Shown here: piece after piece, positions 16,164-24,951 of the stretch
Layout: each line of letters begins with the position of its first letter
How positions within the stretch are numbered: position 1 is the first letter of the stretch
From: Streptomyces sp. Edi4
GTDB lineage: Bacteria > Actinomycetota > Actinomycetes > Streptomycetales > Streptomycetaceae
Assembly: GCF_040253615.1 (NCBI RefSeq)
Contig: NZ_JBEJGY010000004.1
Span: 3,472,001-3,536,000 of the forward strand
DNA: 64,000 bases
Direction: 5' to 3'
Program-made: the position numbers and the translations under genes
The notes under the pieces: model-generated
Told to the model about the DNA's origin: nothing
The model's database searches: none
What the model saw: the letters and a program-made list of their open reading frames with translations, nothing else

Positions 16164-16933
16164 ACGTCCTGGTGGCGCGCGACCGGGAGAGCGGCGTCGC
16201 GGTCGTCACCCTGGACCGGCCCGAGCGCCTGAACGCGATCGACCTGGAGACGGCTTCCCAACTGGCCGCGATCTGGCGCGAGTTGCGGTTCGACGACGCC
16301 GTACGCGCGGTCGTCCTGACCGGGGCGGGCGAGCGCGCCTTCTGCACCGGGATCGACCGCGCGGCCCAGGTGGCGCAGCCCGCGTCGCCGTACTCGACCG
16401 ACGATCCCCTGCTCACGATCGGACCCAAGGCCAACGACCTGTGGAAGCCGGTGATCGCGGCCGTGCGCGGGATGGCCTGCGGCGGGGCGTTCTACCTGCT
16501 CGGCGAGGCGGAGTTCGTGGTCGCGGCCGACGACGCCACGTTCTTCGACCCGCACACCACCTACGGCATGGTCAGCGCGTACGAGTCGATGTATCTGGCG
16601 CTGCGGATGCCGCACGGCGAGGCGGCCCGGCTCACTCTCATGGGCACGGCCGAGCGGATGAGTGCGCGGCGGGCGTACGAGATCGGTTTCGTCAGCGAAG
16701 TGACGGCTCCCGGGGCGGAGTTGGAGGCGGCCGTGCGCTGCGCGGAGACGATCGCCTCGTTCCCGACGGAGGCCGTGCAGGGGACCGTGCGGTCGGTGTG
16801 GGCCGCGCAGGAGGCCGCCCTCGCCCAGGCCCACTCCCGCGCGCCCGCGTTCGTCGCGCTCGGGAACCTGCCGCCGCCACGACAGGCCGAGCTGTTCGGC
16901 GCGCGCCGCTCGAAGGACTTCCGGACGCGGTGA
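16160..16933 (+). CDS. Enoyl-CoA hydratase/isomerase family protein
   Basis: 257 residues of the crotonase superfamily, starting at the GTG that overlaps the DUF35 stop. The CoA-binding segment RPERLNAIDLETA and the oxyanion-hole strand RGMACGGAFYLLGEAEFVVAA are present. The first glutamate position is retained (LGEAEF). The second catalytic region reads FDPHTTYGM, where hydratases usually have a second Glu, so it may be an isomerase, a hydrolase or a hydratase with altered chemistry. It is the third gene of an operon with the aldolase and DUF35 genes. Confidence 0.85.
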   Translation: MNVLVARDRESGVAVVTLDRPERLNAIDLETASQLAAIWRELRFDDAVRAVVLTGAGERAFCTGIDRAAQVAQPASPYSTDDPLLTIGPKANDLWKPVIAAVRGMACGGAFYLLGEAEFVVAADDATFFDPHTTYGMVSAYESMYLALRMPHGEAARLTLMGTAERMSARRAYEIGFVSEVTAPGAELEAAVRCAETIASFPTEAVQGTVRSVWAAQEAALAQAHSRAPAFVALGNLPPPRQAELFGARRSKDFRTR

Positions 16934-17004
16934 GCCGGGGGGGCGGGGGCGGCGGCTCGGCTGGGCTGGGCTGGGCGACGGCGTACCGTGCCGGCGGCGG
17001 GCCG

Positions 17005-17532
17005 CTAGGCGAGCCGGACCGTGGCTTCGCAGTGGTCCACGTGGGCGATCAGCTCGGGGTGGTCCATCGGCACGGTGATGTCCCGGGAGGCGCCGGGGCC
17101 CAGGTTCACCGCGGTGGATCCCTCGTCGACGACGGCTTCGGCCGCGTCGCGGAAGGCGACCTCCACGCGGTAGCGCCGGCTGCCGGAACCGCTGCTCACC
17201 GTCACGTGCACGGTGGAGCTCGTGACGTTCTGGGCGGCGGAGGCGCACGTGGTGACGACCGAGGTGGTAGCGGTGGTCGTCCCCGAGGCCGAGCCACGGC
17301 TGGAACCCGGGGTGGAGCCGGTGGGGTTGCCGGTGGCGGGGCCGGTGGCGGATCCGGTGGCGGACGTACTGCCTCCGCTGCCCGAATCGTCGTTGCCCTT
17401 ACGGGAGTTGGAGCAACCGCCGCCCGAACTCGCGTGGTGGCTATTGCCCTGACCGCCGTGACTGGAGAACCCCGTCAGCGCGAGCACCGTACCTATGAGT
17501 ACGGCCGCGCATTTCATCCCGCGACGCAGCAC
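17005..17532 (-). CDS. Secreted Ser/Gly/Thr-rich protein
   Basis: 175 residues starting at a GTG with GGAGGGGGGCGAC upstream. The first ~25 residues form a signal peptide (MKCAAVLIGTVLALTGFSS). A ~65-residue low-complexity linker of Gly, Ser and Thr (TGSATGPATGNPTGSTPG) follows. The C-terminal ~85 residues (TCASAAQNVTSSTVHVTVSS, then VDHCEATVRLA) look like a small beta-sandwich with two cysteines that could pair. A cell-surface location is inferred. No enzyme motif is visible. Confidence 0.65.
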   Translation of the reverse strand: MLRRGMKCAAVLIGTVLALTGFSSHGGQGNSHHASSGGGCSNSRKGNDDSGSGGSTSATGSATGPATGNPTGSTPGSSRGSASGTTTATTSVVTTCASAAQNVTSSTVHVTVSSGSGSRRYRVEVAFRDAAEAVVDEGSTAVNLGPGASRDITVPMDHPELIAHVDHCEATVRLA

Positions 17533-17672
17533 GTCGCCCCCCTCCGGATACCGGCCGACACCCTAACAGCGGTCCACGTAGGAGGTGGGCCGGGCCAGTG
17601 GGCTACGGGTAGCGGAGGGCCCGCACCGGGCGTAGCGTCGGCAGCGAGAGCCGTCTGTGAGGAGGGCCGGAG

Positions 17673-18302
17673 ATGGTGCGAGATGTCCGTGGTGTCCTCG
17701 GGTCGATCCTCGCTCTCATCGGAGCGGCGGCCGCCGTCTGGAGCCCCTTCCGTGCCTGGTACGACGGCCGTCACGGTAGCGCGTACCGCATCGACGACCT
17801 GTTCTCCGGCATCTCCGCCGACAAGGCGGAGGTGGCCGGTTCGATGCTGCTCCCCTTCGCCTTCGCGGCCCTGGTGACGCTGGTCGGCCTGGTGCTGCGC
17901 TCGCGCGCGCTGGTGATCGTCGCGGGTCTCGTCGTGCTCGGTTTCACCGCGCTGTGGATGGTGCGGCAGGGGCAGGCGGCGGGGAGTCTGACCGTGGACT
18001 CGTCCGGCAAGGGTTTGGGCCAGGGGGTCGGGCTCGCGCTGGGCGGCGGTCTTGTGATGCTGCTTGGGGCGGCGCTGATGGCTTCGCGGCGGGGTGGGGG
18101 TGCGGCGGGCGCTGCGGGTGGGGCGCCGGGTGAGCGGGGGTATCCGGCTGGGCACCGGGCCCGGCATGGGCGTCCTGGGCCCGGCCCCGAGGGGTGGCGT
18201 GAGGAGGGGGTGCGCGAGGGCCCGCCCCCGGGTGAGCCCGACCCGGGTGGGCCTCCCCCGGATGCGCCGCCGCCTGCCCCGGGGGCGCCCCACCGGCGGT
18301 AG
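17673..18302 (+). CDS. Integral membrane protein with disordered tail
   Basis: 209 residues starting at an ATG with GAGGAGGGCCGGAG upstream. Four hydrophobic segments lie at about residues 7-25, 58-80, 83-98 and 118-135; a short extracytoplasmic loop (AWYDGRHGSAYRIDDLFSG) follows the first. After residue ~140 the protein is Gly/Pro/Arg-rich and probably disordered. I do not recognise a functional family. The gene ends next to a block of dispersed repeats. Confidence 0.7.
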   Translation: MVRDVRGVLGSILALIGAAAAVWSPFRAWYDGRHGSAYRIDDLFSGISADKAEVAGSMLLPFAFAALVTLVGLVLRSRALVIVAGLVVLGFTALWMVRQGQAAGSLTVDSSGKGLGQGVGLALGGGLVMLLGAALMASRRGGGAAGAAGGAPGERGYPAGHRARHGRPGPGPEGWREEGVREGPPPGEPDPGGPPPDAPPPAPGAPHRR

Positions 18303-18796
18303 GGCGGGTCGGGGTACGGGTGGCTGGGGCTTTGCGCAGTTCCCCGCGCCCCTGAGCATCTGGTGCGGGCCCGCGTGCGGGTGCCTGGGCGTTACGCGCA
18401 GTTCCCCGCGCCCCTGACAGGGCTGGTGCCGGCCCGCATGGGCATAGTCAGCCCGTCCGGCGATTGAGGACGAGCGCCCTTTAGGCGCGAACGGGGTCTG
18501 GGGCGGAGCCCCAGGGAGCTCGGGTGCGGGCCGTGGGCGCTTCTCGCGCAGTTCCCCGCGCCCCTGACAGGGCTGGTGCCGGCCCGCATGGGCAACCTCA
18601 GCCAGCCCTGTGCCGCTGAGCATCCGGTGTGGGCCGGCGTGCGGGCGCCTGGGCGTTGCGCGCCGTTCCCCGCGCCCCTGGCGGGGCTGATGCTGGCCCA
18701 CCCGGCATACCTCAGCCTGTCCGGCGTTGGGGACGAAGCGGGGCGGTGCTGGCCCGCACGGGCATAGTCAGCCTGTCCGGCGTTGACGACGAAGTG
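18303..18796. repeat. Dispersed GCGCAGTTCCCC repeat block R1
   Basis: Non-coding block between two convergent genes. The core GCGCAGTTCCCCGCGCCCCT occurs at 18334, 18396 and 18546, with a degenerate copy near 18661. The 18396-18546 unit is 150 bases long and contains the hairpin GGGGCGGAGCCCC and a GGCGATTGAGGACGAGCG segment. Related copies occur at 24.3, 26.8, 35.85-36.65 and 46.26-46.58 kb. Confidence 0.75.
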
Positions 18797-19588
18797 TCAG
18801 GGGGTGTGGGTTCCGGTCACTACGTGGGCGTGCAGGGCGGGGGAGGTGAACAGGGCCGCCTCAAGGCCCGCCGCCTCCAGCGCGGACAGCGCACCCGGCG
18901 CCTGGCGCTCGCTGGTCTCGATCAGGACCGTGCCGCCGGGAGCGAGCCAGCCGGGCGCCGCGCGGGCCACCCGGCGCATGATGTCGAGCCCGTCCGCCCC
19001 GCCGTCCAGGGCCACCAGCGGCTCGTGGTCGCGCGCCTCCGACGGCAGCAGGGCGACCTCGCCAGAGGGTACGTAGGGAACGTTCGCGGCCAGGATGTCC
19101 ACGCGGCCGCGCAGCCCGGGCGGGAGCGGGTCGAACAGGTCGCCCTCGTGGACGCGGCCGCCCAGCGCGGCCACATTGCGCCGAGCGCAGCGCACGGCGG
19201 CGGGTTCGATGTCGGCGGCGTGCAGTTCGGCGAGCGGCAGCGCCGACGCCAGGGCCGCGCCGAGCGCCCCCGAGCCGCAGCACAGGTCCAGCACGACCAC
19301 CGGCCGGGACGCGTCGGCGGTGGCCAGCGCCCGCTGGACCAGGAACTCGGTGCGCCGGCGCGGGACGAAGACCCCGGGGTCCACCGCGATCCGCAGACCA
19401 TGGAACCGGGCCCAGCCCAGGACGTGTTCGAGGGGAAGACCGGAACTCCTGCGCTCCACCATCGCGGCGAGTTCGGCCGGATCCCGCGCGGTGGTGAGCA
19501 GAAGCTCCGCCTCGTCCTCGGCGAACACGCACCCGGCGGCGCGCAGCCGGGTCACGACCGTGGCGGGGGAAAGCGGCTCAACTGTCAT
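18797..19588 (-). CDS. PrmC-like N5-glutamine methyltransferase
   Basis: 263 residues of the HemK/PrmC group of SAM-dependent methyltransferases that methylate glutamine in proteins such as release factors. The SAM motif DLCCGSGALG is near residue 100. The N-terminal helical domain includes PLEHVLGWARFHG, and PRRRTEFLVQRAL follows the usual RPETE-type region. The signature NPPY, which holds the glutamine, reads ANVPYVPS here (residues ~170). It is probably not the housekeeping PrmC, and its target may differ. It lies 33 bases after the frameshifted kinase gene, on the same strand. Confidence 0.75.
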   Translation of the reverse strand: MTVEPLSPATVVTRLRAAGCVFAEDEAELLLTTARDPAELAAMVERRSSGLPLEHVLGWARFHGLRIAVDPGVFVPRRRTEFLVQRALATADASRPVVVLDLCCGSGALGAALASALPLAELHAADIEPAAVRCARRNVAALGGRVHEGDLFDPLPPGLRGRVDILAANVPYVPSGEVALLPSEARDHEPLVALDGGADGLDIMRRVARAAPGWLAPGGTVLIETSERQAPGALSALEAAGLEAALFTSPALHAHVVTGTHTP

Positions 19589-19621
19589 GGAATACGCGGC
19601 CTTTCGGGAGCCGAAGGGCCC

Positions 19622-22013
19622 TCACCGGCCGCCCGACGTGGCCGTTCCCTTCACCGCGTCCAGAGCGTACACGCAGCGGTCCTTGCTGCACGCGTACACA
19701 ACTCCGTTGCGTACCACGGGAGATCCGCTGATCTCGCCGCCGGTGGCGAGCTTCCAGCGCAGCTGGCCGCCGGCCGCGTCCAGGGTGTAGAGGCAGTGGT
19801 CGGCCGAGCCGAAGTGGATGCGGCCGTCGGCGACGACGGGGGTGCCGACCACCGGACCGCCCGCCGCGAAGCGCCACTTGGGGGTGGAGGTGACCGCGTC
19901 CAGGGTGTAGAGCGCGTTGCCGCTGCCCACGTGGACGTTGCCGTCGGCCACCAGGACCGGCTCGACGGAGTTGCGGGCCTCGGTGGCGATGCGCCAGCGG
20001 TCCTTGCCCGTCGAGGCGTCCAGGGCGTACACGGTGCCGAGGTAGTCGGCGAGGTACACCCCGCCGCCCGCGACCGCCGGGCCCGGCGCGAACGTGGGCG
20101 GGCACAGGAAGACGGCGGGGGCCTCGAAGTGCCAGCGCACATGGCCCGATGCGATGTCGATGGCGAGGACGCGGGTGCCGGCGCAGACGTACACGAAACC
20201 GTCCCGCGCGGGCGCGACGCGGACCGGGACGCCGCCGCAGGAGGCCGCGTCGCCGATCGGGTAGGTCCAGCGCTCGACGCCGGTGCGGGCGTCGAGGGCG
20301 CGCAGCCGGGCGTCCTGCCAGACGTAGACCGTGCCGTCGTGGACGAGGGGCCCGGCCTCGGGGGTCTCGAAGTCGCTCTGGGCGCCGGAGATCTCCCACA
20401 GCTTCTCGCCGTTGGCCGCCTCCCAGGCCTGTACGCCGCCGCCCCTGGTGCCGGTGACGACGGTGCCCCGGTCGGCCTTGAGGGAGTACACCCAGGCGTC
20501 GGCCTGGAGGCGCCACAGCTCACCGCCGTCGCTCGCGTCGAGGGCGTACAGGGTGGGTCCGTCGGAGGCGTGGATACGGCCGGCCTCGATGGCCATCGCC
20601 CAGGCGACGTCCCGCGTCTTGAACTGGCGGCGGCCGGTGCCGACATCCAAGGCGTGCACCTCGAAGGAGGTCACGTACAGCAGGTCACCCGCGACGGCGG
20701 GGGTGCCCCACACGTCGTTGGACATGCGAAAACGCCAGGGCCGCCAGCGGCCCGGCGCCTCCGGTGGGAGGGCGGGCGGCGGTACGGGCGCGGCCTGCGC
20801 GCCGGTCGCGGCGGGGCCGCTCGGCCTGCGGATCCAGCCGGTGGCGGACCCGGCGTCCACGGAGACGCGTACGGCGTCGGCGACGCGCGGCCCCGGCCCG
20901 ATGGGGACCTTGGCGCCCGGCAGCCGGACCGGGTCGTCGGTGTGGGCGGGCGGATAGGTGACGGAGGAGCCGCCGTGCCGGGGTGCGTAGGGGGGAGGGT
21001 CGGCGGGGCGGCGCGGCGCGGTGGGGCCGCCGGAGCGCGGGGCCGGGTTCGGGTTCCGGTTCGGGTTCGGGTTCCGGTTCGGCGCGGGGTCGGCGGGCGG
21101 GGCGAGGAGCTGCATGCGGCCGCCGCCCCTGCGCTGCTCGATCATGGCGACGGAACGGGGCGGCAGCCAGGCCGAGGCCGTGCCGCTGTCGTCCGAGCCG
21201 GAGGCGAACAGGTGGGGCGCGAGCTGGGCCTGCAAGTCCTCCGGGGTGGGCCGGTTCGGGTGTTCCATCTGCATGCAGGACTCGATGAGCGGGCGCAGCT
21301 CGTCGGGCAGGCCCGTGATGTCCGGGCCCTCGCGCAGCAGCATGAACACGGTCTCGACGGGGTTGGCGCCGTGGAAGGGCGCGTGCCCGGTCGCCGCGAA
21401 GACGAGGGTTCGAGCCGAGCGAGAAGACGTCCGACGCCCCGGTGACGCTGCGGGAGTCCTTGGCCTGCTCGGGCGACATGTACGCGGGGGTGCCGACCGC
21501 CACGTTCGTCATGGTCAGACGGGTGTTGGAGACCCCTGACGCGATACCGAAGTCGATCACGCGCGGCCCGTCCTCGACAACGAGGACGTTGGACGGCTTC
21601 AGGTCGCGGTGCACGAGGCCCGCGCCGTGGATGGACTGCAACGCCTCCGCGATGCCCGCCGCCAGCCAGCGCACCGCCTGCGCCGGGAGCGGCCCGCACT
21701 CGTTCACGATCTCTTCGAGCGAGGGCGCCGGCACATAGGCCGTGGCGAGCCAGGGGACGGGGGCGCGCGGGTCGGCGTCCACGACGGCGGCGGTGTAGAA
21801 CCCGCTGACCGCGCGGGCCGCCTCGACCTCGCGCGTGAAGCGGACCCGGAAGAGCTGGTCCTCGGCGAGCTCGGTGCGCACCGTTTTGATGGCGACGCGG
21901 CGCCCCGAGGCCGAGCGTGCCAGATAGACCAGACCCATGCCGCCGGCGCCGAGCCGTCCCAGCACCTCGAAGGGCCCGATCCGCCTCGGGTCGTGCTGCG
22001 TCAGCTGCTCCAC
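19622..22013 (-). pseudogene. Ser/Thr kinase with PQQ-type beta-propeller, frameshifted
   Basis: The kinase starts at a GTG (22013) with GGGGAGGTGGCAGG upstream. Its catalytic core is normal: GRLGAGGMGLVYLA glycine loop, VAIKT lysine, HRDLKPSN catalytic loop, DFG and GTPAYMSPEQ. After SDVFSLGS the frame is lost. The rest of the kinase continues in another frame from FMLLREGPDITG, followed by a Pro-rich linker and a C-terminal beta-propeller of PQQ-like repeats (YALDASTGKDRW and similar). Removing one T at 21409-21410 of the plus strand restores SLGSTLVFAATGHAPFHG and a ~796-residue receptor-like kinase. The cause is a real mutation or a sequencing error. Confidence 0.8.
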
Positions 22014-22238
22014 TTGCCTGCCACCTCCCCGTACGGGCCGTGCATGAATGCGGCCCCGTGCAGCGTCTCACGCGGCACCCCGATTCTCCCTGCCGGAGGT
22101 GGCCGGTGGCCAACCCGGGCCCAGAACGGGATGTCTCATAGCGGACCAGGGCAGGCCGGGCGGGGGTGGAGGAGGCCGGGCGGGGCAGGCCGGGCGGGGT
22201 CGGGGGAGGCCGGAGCCCCCCGGCCCGGCGCCGCCCGC

Positions 22239-23024
22239 CTACGTGCTCAGCACCCCGAAAGTGGCGCCCTGGTCGTCGACGAGGACGGCCACCCGCCCGT
22301 AACGGATGTCGAACGGTTCGGTCGTGACCCGGCCACCCAGGCGGACGCAGGCGGCGGCCGTCACATCGCAGTCCTCGACGAGGAAGTACACGAGGAAGTG
22401 GTCGGGCAGGGCTGCGGGGAAGGCGTCCGACATGAGGCTGCGGGCGCCGACCGCGCTCTCGGGGCCGGGCTCCGCGCCGGGCAGCGACCAGGAGCGGATG
22501 TCGGCGCCGAGGCCCGCGTCACTGCCCGCGTCGGTGCCCCGGTAGCCGAAGACGGCGGCGTAGAACGCGTCGGCCTGGTCCTTGTCGCGGGTGTAGACCT
22601 CGGTCCAGCAGAAGGACCCGGGGCGGCGCACCCGCTCGAAACCGGCGTGTGCCGCGCCCTGCCACACGCCGAAGACGGCGCCGCCGGGGTCGGCTGCGAC
22701 CGCCATCATCCCGTGCGGCCCCACCGGCATCGGCGCCGTGATGATCTGGCCGCCGGCTTCGCGGATGCGGGCGGCAAGGGCGCGGATGTCGGGGGTGGCG
22801 AAGTAGACGGTCCAGGTGGTCGGCATCCGGCCGTCCCGTTTGGGCTGGAGCGCGGCGACGCGGCGGCCGTCCAGGTAGACGTTGGTGTACTGCCCCCGGC
22901 GCCAGTCGCCGGTGTTCTCGTCGAAGGTCCAGCCGAAAAGTCCTCCGTAGAACCGCTTGCCGGCCGCGACGTCGGACAGCGAGACGTCGGCCCAGCATGG
23001 CGCGCCTTCCGGATATCCGCCCAT
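22239..23024 (-). CDS. VOC family protein, two glyoxalase domains
   Basis: 261 residues made of two vicinal-oxygen-chelate modules (about 1-125 and 130-261). Typical pieces are APCWADVSLSDVAAGKRFYGGLFGW in the first and SFCWTEVYTRDKDQADAFYAAVFGY in the second, each followed by a DPxGAxFGV strand. Such proteins bind metals or small ligands and include dioxygenases, antibiotic-binding proteins and hydroxylases. The metal ligands are not clearly conserved, so a binding rather than catalytic role is possible. The ~225 bases on its 3' side hold only a G-rich GGCCGGGCGGGG repeat tract. Confidence 0.8.
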   Translation of the reverse strand: MGGYPEGAPCWADVSLSDVAAGKRFYGGLFGWTFDENTGDWRRGQYTNVYLDGRRVAALQPKRDGRMPTTWTVYFATPDIRALAARIREAGGQIITAPMPVGPHGMMAVAADPGGAVFGVWQGAAHAGFERVRRPGSFCWTEVYTRDKDQADAFYAAVFGYRGTDAGSDAGLGADIRSWSLPGAEPGPESAVGARSLMSDAFPAALPDHFLVYFLVEDCDVTAAACVRLGGRVTTEPFDIRYGRVAVLVDDQGATFGVLST

Positions 23025-23373
23025 GCGCCTGCTTCCTTCCTGAGGTGTCTCGCCGAGGGCTTCCCCCCGAGTCGTTCCGGCGCGGGGCCGCCTCGCACCG
23101 CGTCGGGGTCAAATTAATGCCGCGTCGGGTCCGGCGCGGGCGGACAATGCGCGGATATGCCGCTTTTCCGGCACGGGGGCGGTCGCCGAGCCCAGGCCCC
23201 GCACGGCTTGTCCACCAAAGTTGTCCACAGGCTGTTGATAACACCATTCGGGTGGTGGACGAGATCAGGCCACCGAGGAGACCGCCGGGGCGGCGCCGGT
23301 CAGGGCTCACGCCCCGGCCCCCATTTGCACTCGGCCGAATAGCGCTCCGATCACCCCTCGGTAAGCTGACGGC
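23025..23373. other. Intergenic region with two DnaA-box-like sites
   Basis: A divergent gap between the VOC and TetR genes. It holds TTGTCCACC (23208-23216) and TTGTCCACA (23221-23229), the latter the preferred Streptomyces DnaA box, followed by GTTGATAACACC. The TetR promoter must lie in the last ~100 bases. No small gene is evident. Confidence 0.5.
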
Positions 23374-24021
23374 ATGACAGGACAAGTACGCACCGTCGAC
23401 GGCCGCGTGGCCGGCCGACGCGGCCAGGCGACACGGCAGAAGCTGCTCGACTGCCTCAGCGACATGCTCAGCTCGTCGCCCTACCGGGACGTAAAAGTCA
23501 TCGACGTGGCCCGGAAGGCGGGCACTTCACCCGCGACCTTCTACCAGTACTTCCCCGACGTCGAGGGCGCCGTCCTGGAGATCGCGGAAGAAATGGCCAA
23601 GGAGGGCGCCGGGTTGACCACGCTGGTCGAGGGCCGCTCCTGGGTCGGGCGGGCCGGCTGGCAGACGGCGGAGGAGCTGGTGGAGGGCTTCCTCGACTTC
23701 TGGCGCAAGAACGACGCGATCCTCAGGGTCGTCGATCTGGGTGCCGCCGAGGGCGACAAGCGCTTCTACAAGATCCGCATGAAGATCCTGAACTCCGTCA
23801 CCAACTCCCTTACGGACGCGGTCACCGAGCTCCAGTCCAAGGGCAAGGTCGACAAGGACGTGAGCCCTGCGGCGATGGCCGGTTCCCTCGTCGCGATGCT
23901 CGCGTCGGTGGCGTCGCACCAGAAGGGGTTCCAGACCTGGGGTGTCAAGCAGGCGGAACTGCGGCCCAATTTGGCGCTGTTGGTGCACTTGGGCATTACG
24001 GGCAAGAAGCCGACGAAGTAA
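23374..24021 (+). CDS. TetR-family transcriptional regulator
   Basis: 215 residues. The N-terminal helix-turn-helix is clear (TRQKLLDCLSDMLSSSPYRDVKVIDVARKAGTS broken here, then ATFYQYFPDVEGAVLEIAEEM), and a helical ligand domain follows (FLDFWRKNDAILRVVDLG, SVTNSLTDAVTELQSKGK). It is the only TetR gene in the window and so a candidate binder of the CTGAC palindromes. A partial match, CTGACGGCATGACAG, overlaps its own start codon at 23366-23380. Its neighbours are not catabolic genes, so the link is weak. The ligand is unknown, possibly an acyl-CoA. Confidence 0.85.
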   Translation: MTGQVRTVDGRVAGRRGQATRQKLLDCLSDMLSSSPYRDVKVIDVARKAGTSPATFYQYFPDVEGAVLEIAEEMAKEGAGLTTLVEGRSWVGRAGWQTAEELVEGFLDFWRKNDAILRVVDLGAAEGDKRFYKIRMKILNSVTNSLTDAVTELQSKGKVDKDVSPAAMAGSLVAMLASVASHQKGFQTWGVKQAELRPNLALLVHLGITGKKPTK

Positions 24022-24073
24022 CTGCGTTACGCGCGAACGCCGTTGGCCGTCATCGGCGCCCGTTGGTCGTCGC

Positions 24074-24115
24074 CGTCGCCCGTCGCCCGTCGCCCGTCGC
24101 CCGTCGCCCGTCGCC
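24074..24115. repeat. 7-bp tandem repeat, six units
   Basis: CGTCGCC repeated six times without interruption just after the TetR gene; a simple-sequence tract prone to slippage, outside any supported gene. Confidence 0.7.
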
Positions 24116-24283
24116 CACTGACTGTTGACCGTTCGCAGCCGACCGCTGGCCGTTTGCCGTTCGCCCGGCAAGTCCTGTCGCGCCGACGGTGGTTCGCCCC
24201 CGGCCGGGGCGCGACCGCCGTCGGCGTTCCCGTGCCCCGCGCTGCCTGCGCGCGGCGCCCCGGGCGCCAACCCTGAACTCTTC

Positions 24284-24390
24284 TCGCGCAGTTCCCCACG
24301 CCCCTGGCGGGGTCCGTACCGGCCCGCATGGGCATAGTCAGCCCGTCATGGGGGTCGCCCTGGCCCTTAAGGGGCCCTTTCAGGATGCCG
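24284..24390. repeat. Dispersed repeat copy R2
   Basis: TTCTCGCGCAGTTCCCCACG and the following CCGGCCCGCATGGGCATAGTC match the repeat units at 18.4, 36 and 46.4 kb. The segment GTCATGGGGGTCGCCCTGGC also occurs in nearly the same form near 46.49 kb. The repeat abuts the transposase remnant. Confidence 0.7.
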
Positions 24391-24392
24391 GC

Positions 24393-24712
24393 GGACTCGG
24401 CGACCCGGCGGGCCCGGCCCAGGCCCGAGCCGTGTGGCTCGCCGCGCCGGGCGATCTTCGGAGCGATGCCGCGCTCGCGCAGCCGACGACGGTAGATGTC
24501 GTAGTCGTAGCCGTGGTCGGCGTATAACGTGCGGGGCTTGCCCTGGGGCCGACCCCGCTTGCCGCGCACCCGTGGAGGTGCGTCGACCAGCGGCAGGAGC
24601 TGAGTAACGTCGTTGCGCTGCCCGCCGGTCAGGGAGACGCCCAACGGAATGCCGCGGGCCATCGGTCAATACGTGGTGCTTCGAGCCCGGCCGCGCCTGG
24701 ACCTGACACGTC
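24393..24712 (-). pseudogene. IS5-family-like transposase remnant
   Basis: Fragments of a DDE transposase are readable: GSKHHVLTD, then in another frame GIPLGVSLTGGQRNDVTQLLPL and TLYADHGYDYDIYRRRLRERG, ending near RRGEPHGSGLGRARR. One extra G near 24660 separates the two frames. The N-terminal part and the last catalytic region are missing, and the 3' end runs into a dispersed repeat. This is a decayed insertion sequence, not an active element. No terminal inverted repeats or target duplications could be identified. Confidence 0.7.
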
Positions 24713-24777
24713 ATCAGGGAGGGCAAAGAGGGGGAGAACCGGAGCCCCGGCAGCCCCAGCCGGCTTGCCGGCCCCGG

Positions 24778-24951
24778 GCTCTCCGGGACGTGCGTGGCTG
24801 GCTGACGCCTTGGGCCACGCCGCAACGCTACTGGCGAGCGTGGTCGACGAAACCCCCGCCCACCGAACGTCGCGACCTACTCAACGCCGTCGCCACCGGC
24901 AGACCACTTGATCTCTACCGCCCCAGTCCGCCGTCAGCAAACCACCGCTAG
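24778..24951 (+). pseudogene. Unassigned C-terminal coding fragment
   Basis: This frame reads ALRDVRGWLTPWATPQRYW, then TERRDLLNAVATGRPLDLYRP, and stops four bases inside the end of the DUF4157 gene. The composition is protein-like, but there is no start codon with a ribosome site, and the 5' side runs into the transposase remnant. It may be the end of a second mobile-element gene. I do not recognise it. Confidence 0.25.

Noticed and set aside
23366..23380. A fourteenth CTGAC operator over the TetR start codon
   Set aside because: Two mismatches in the right arm and an ATG inside it; kept only as a note in the TetR finding.
24393..24712. An intact insertion sequence
   Set aside because: The transposase is frameshifted and truncated at both ends, and no terminal inverted repeats were found.
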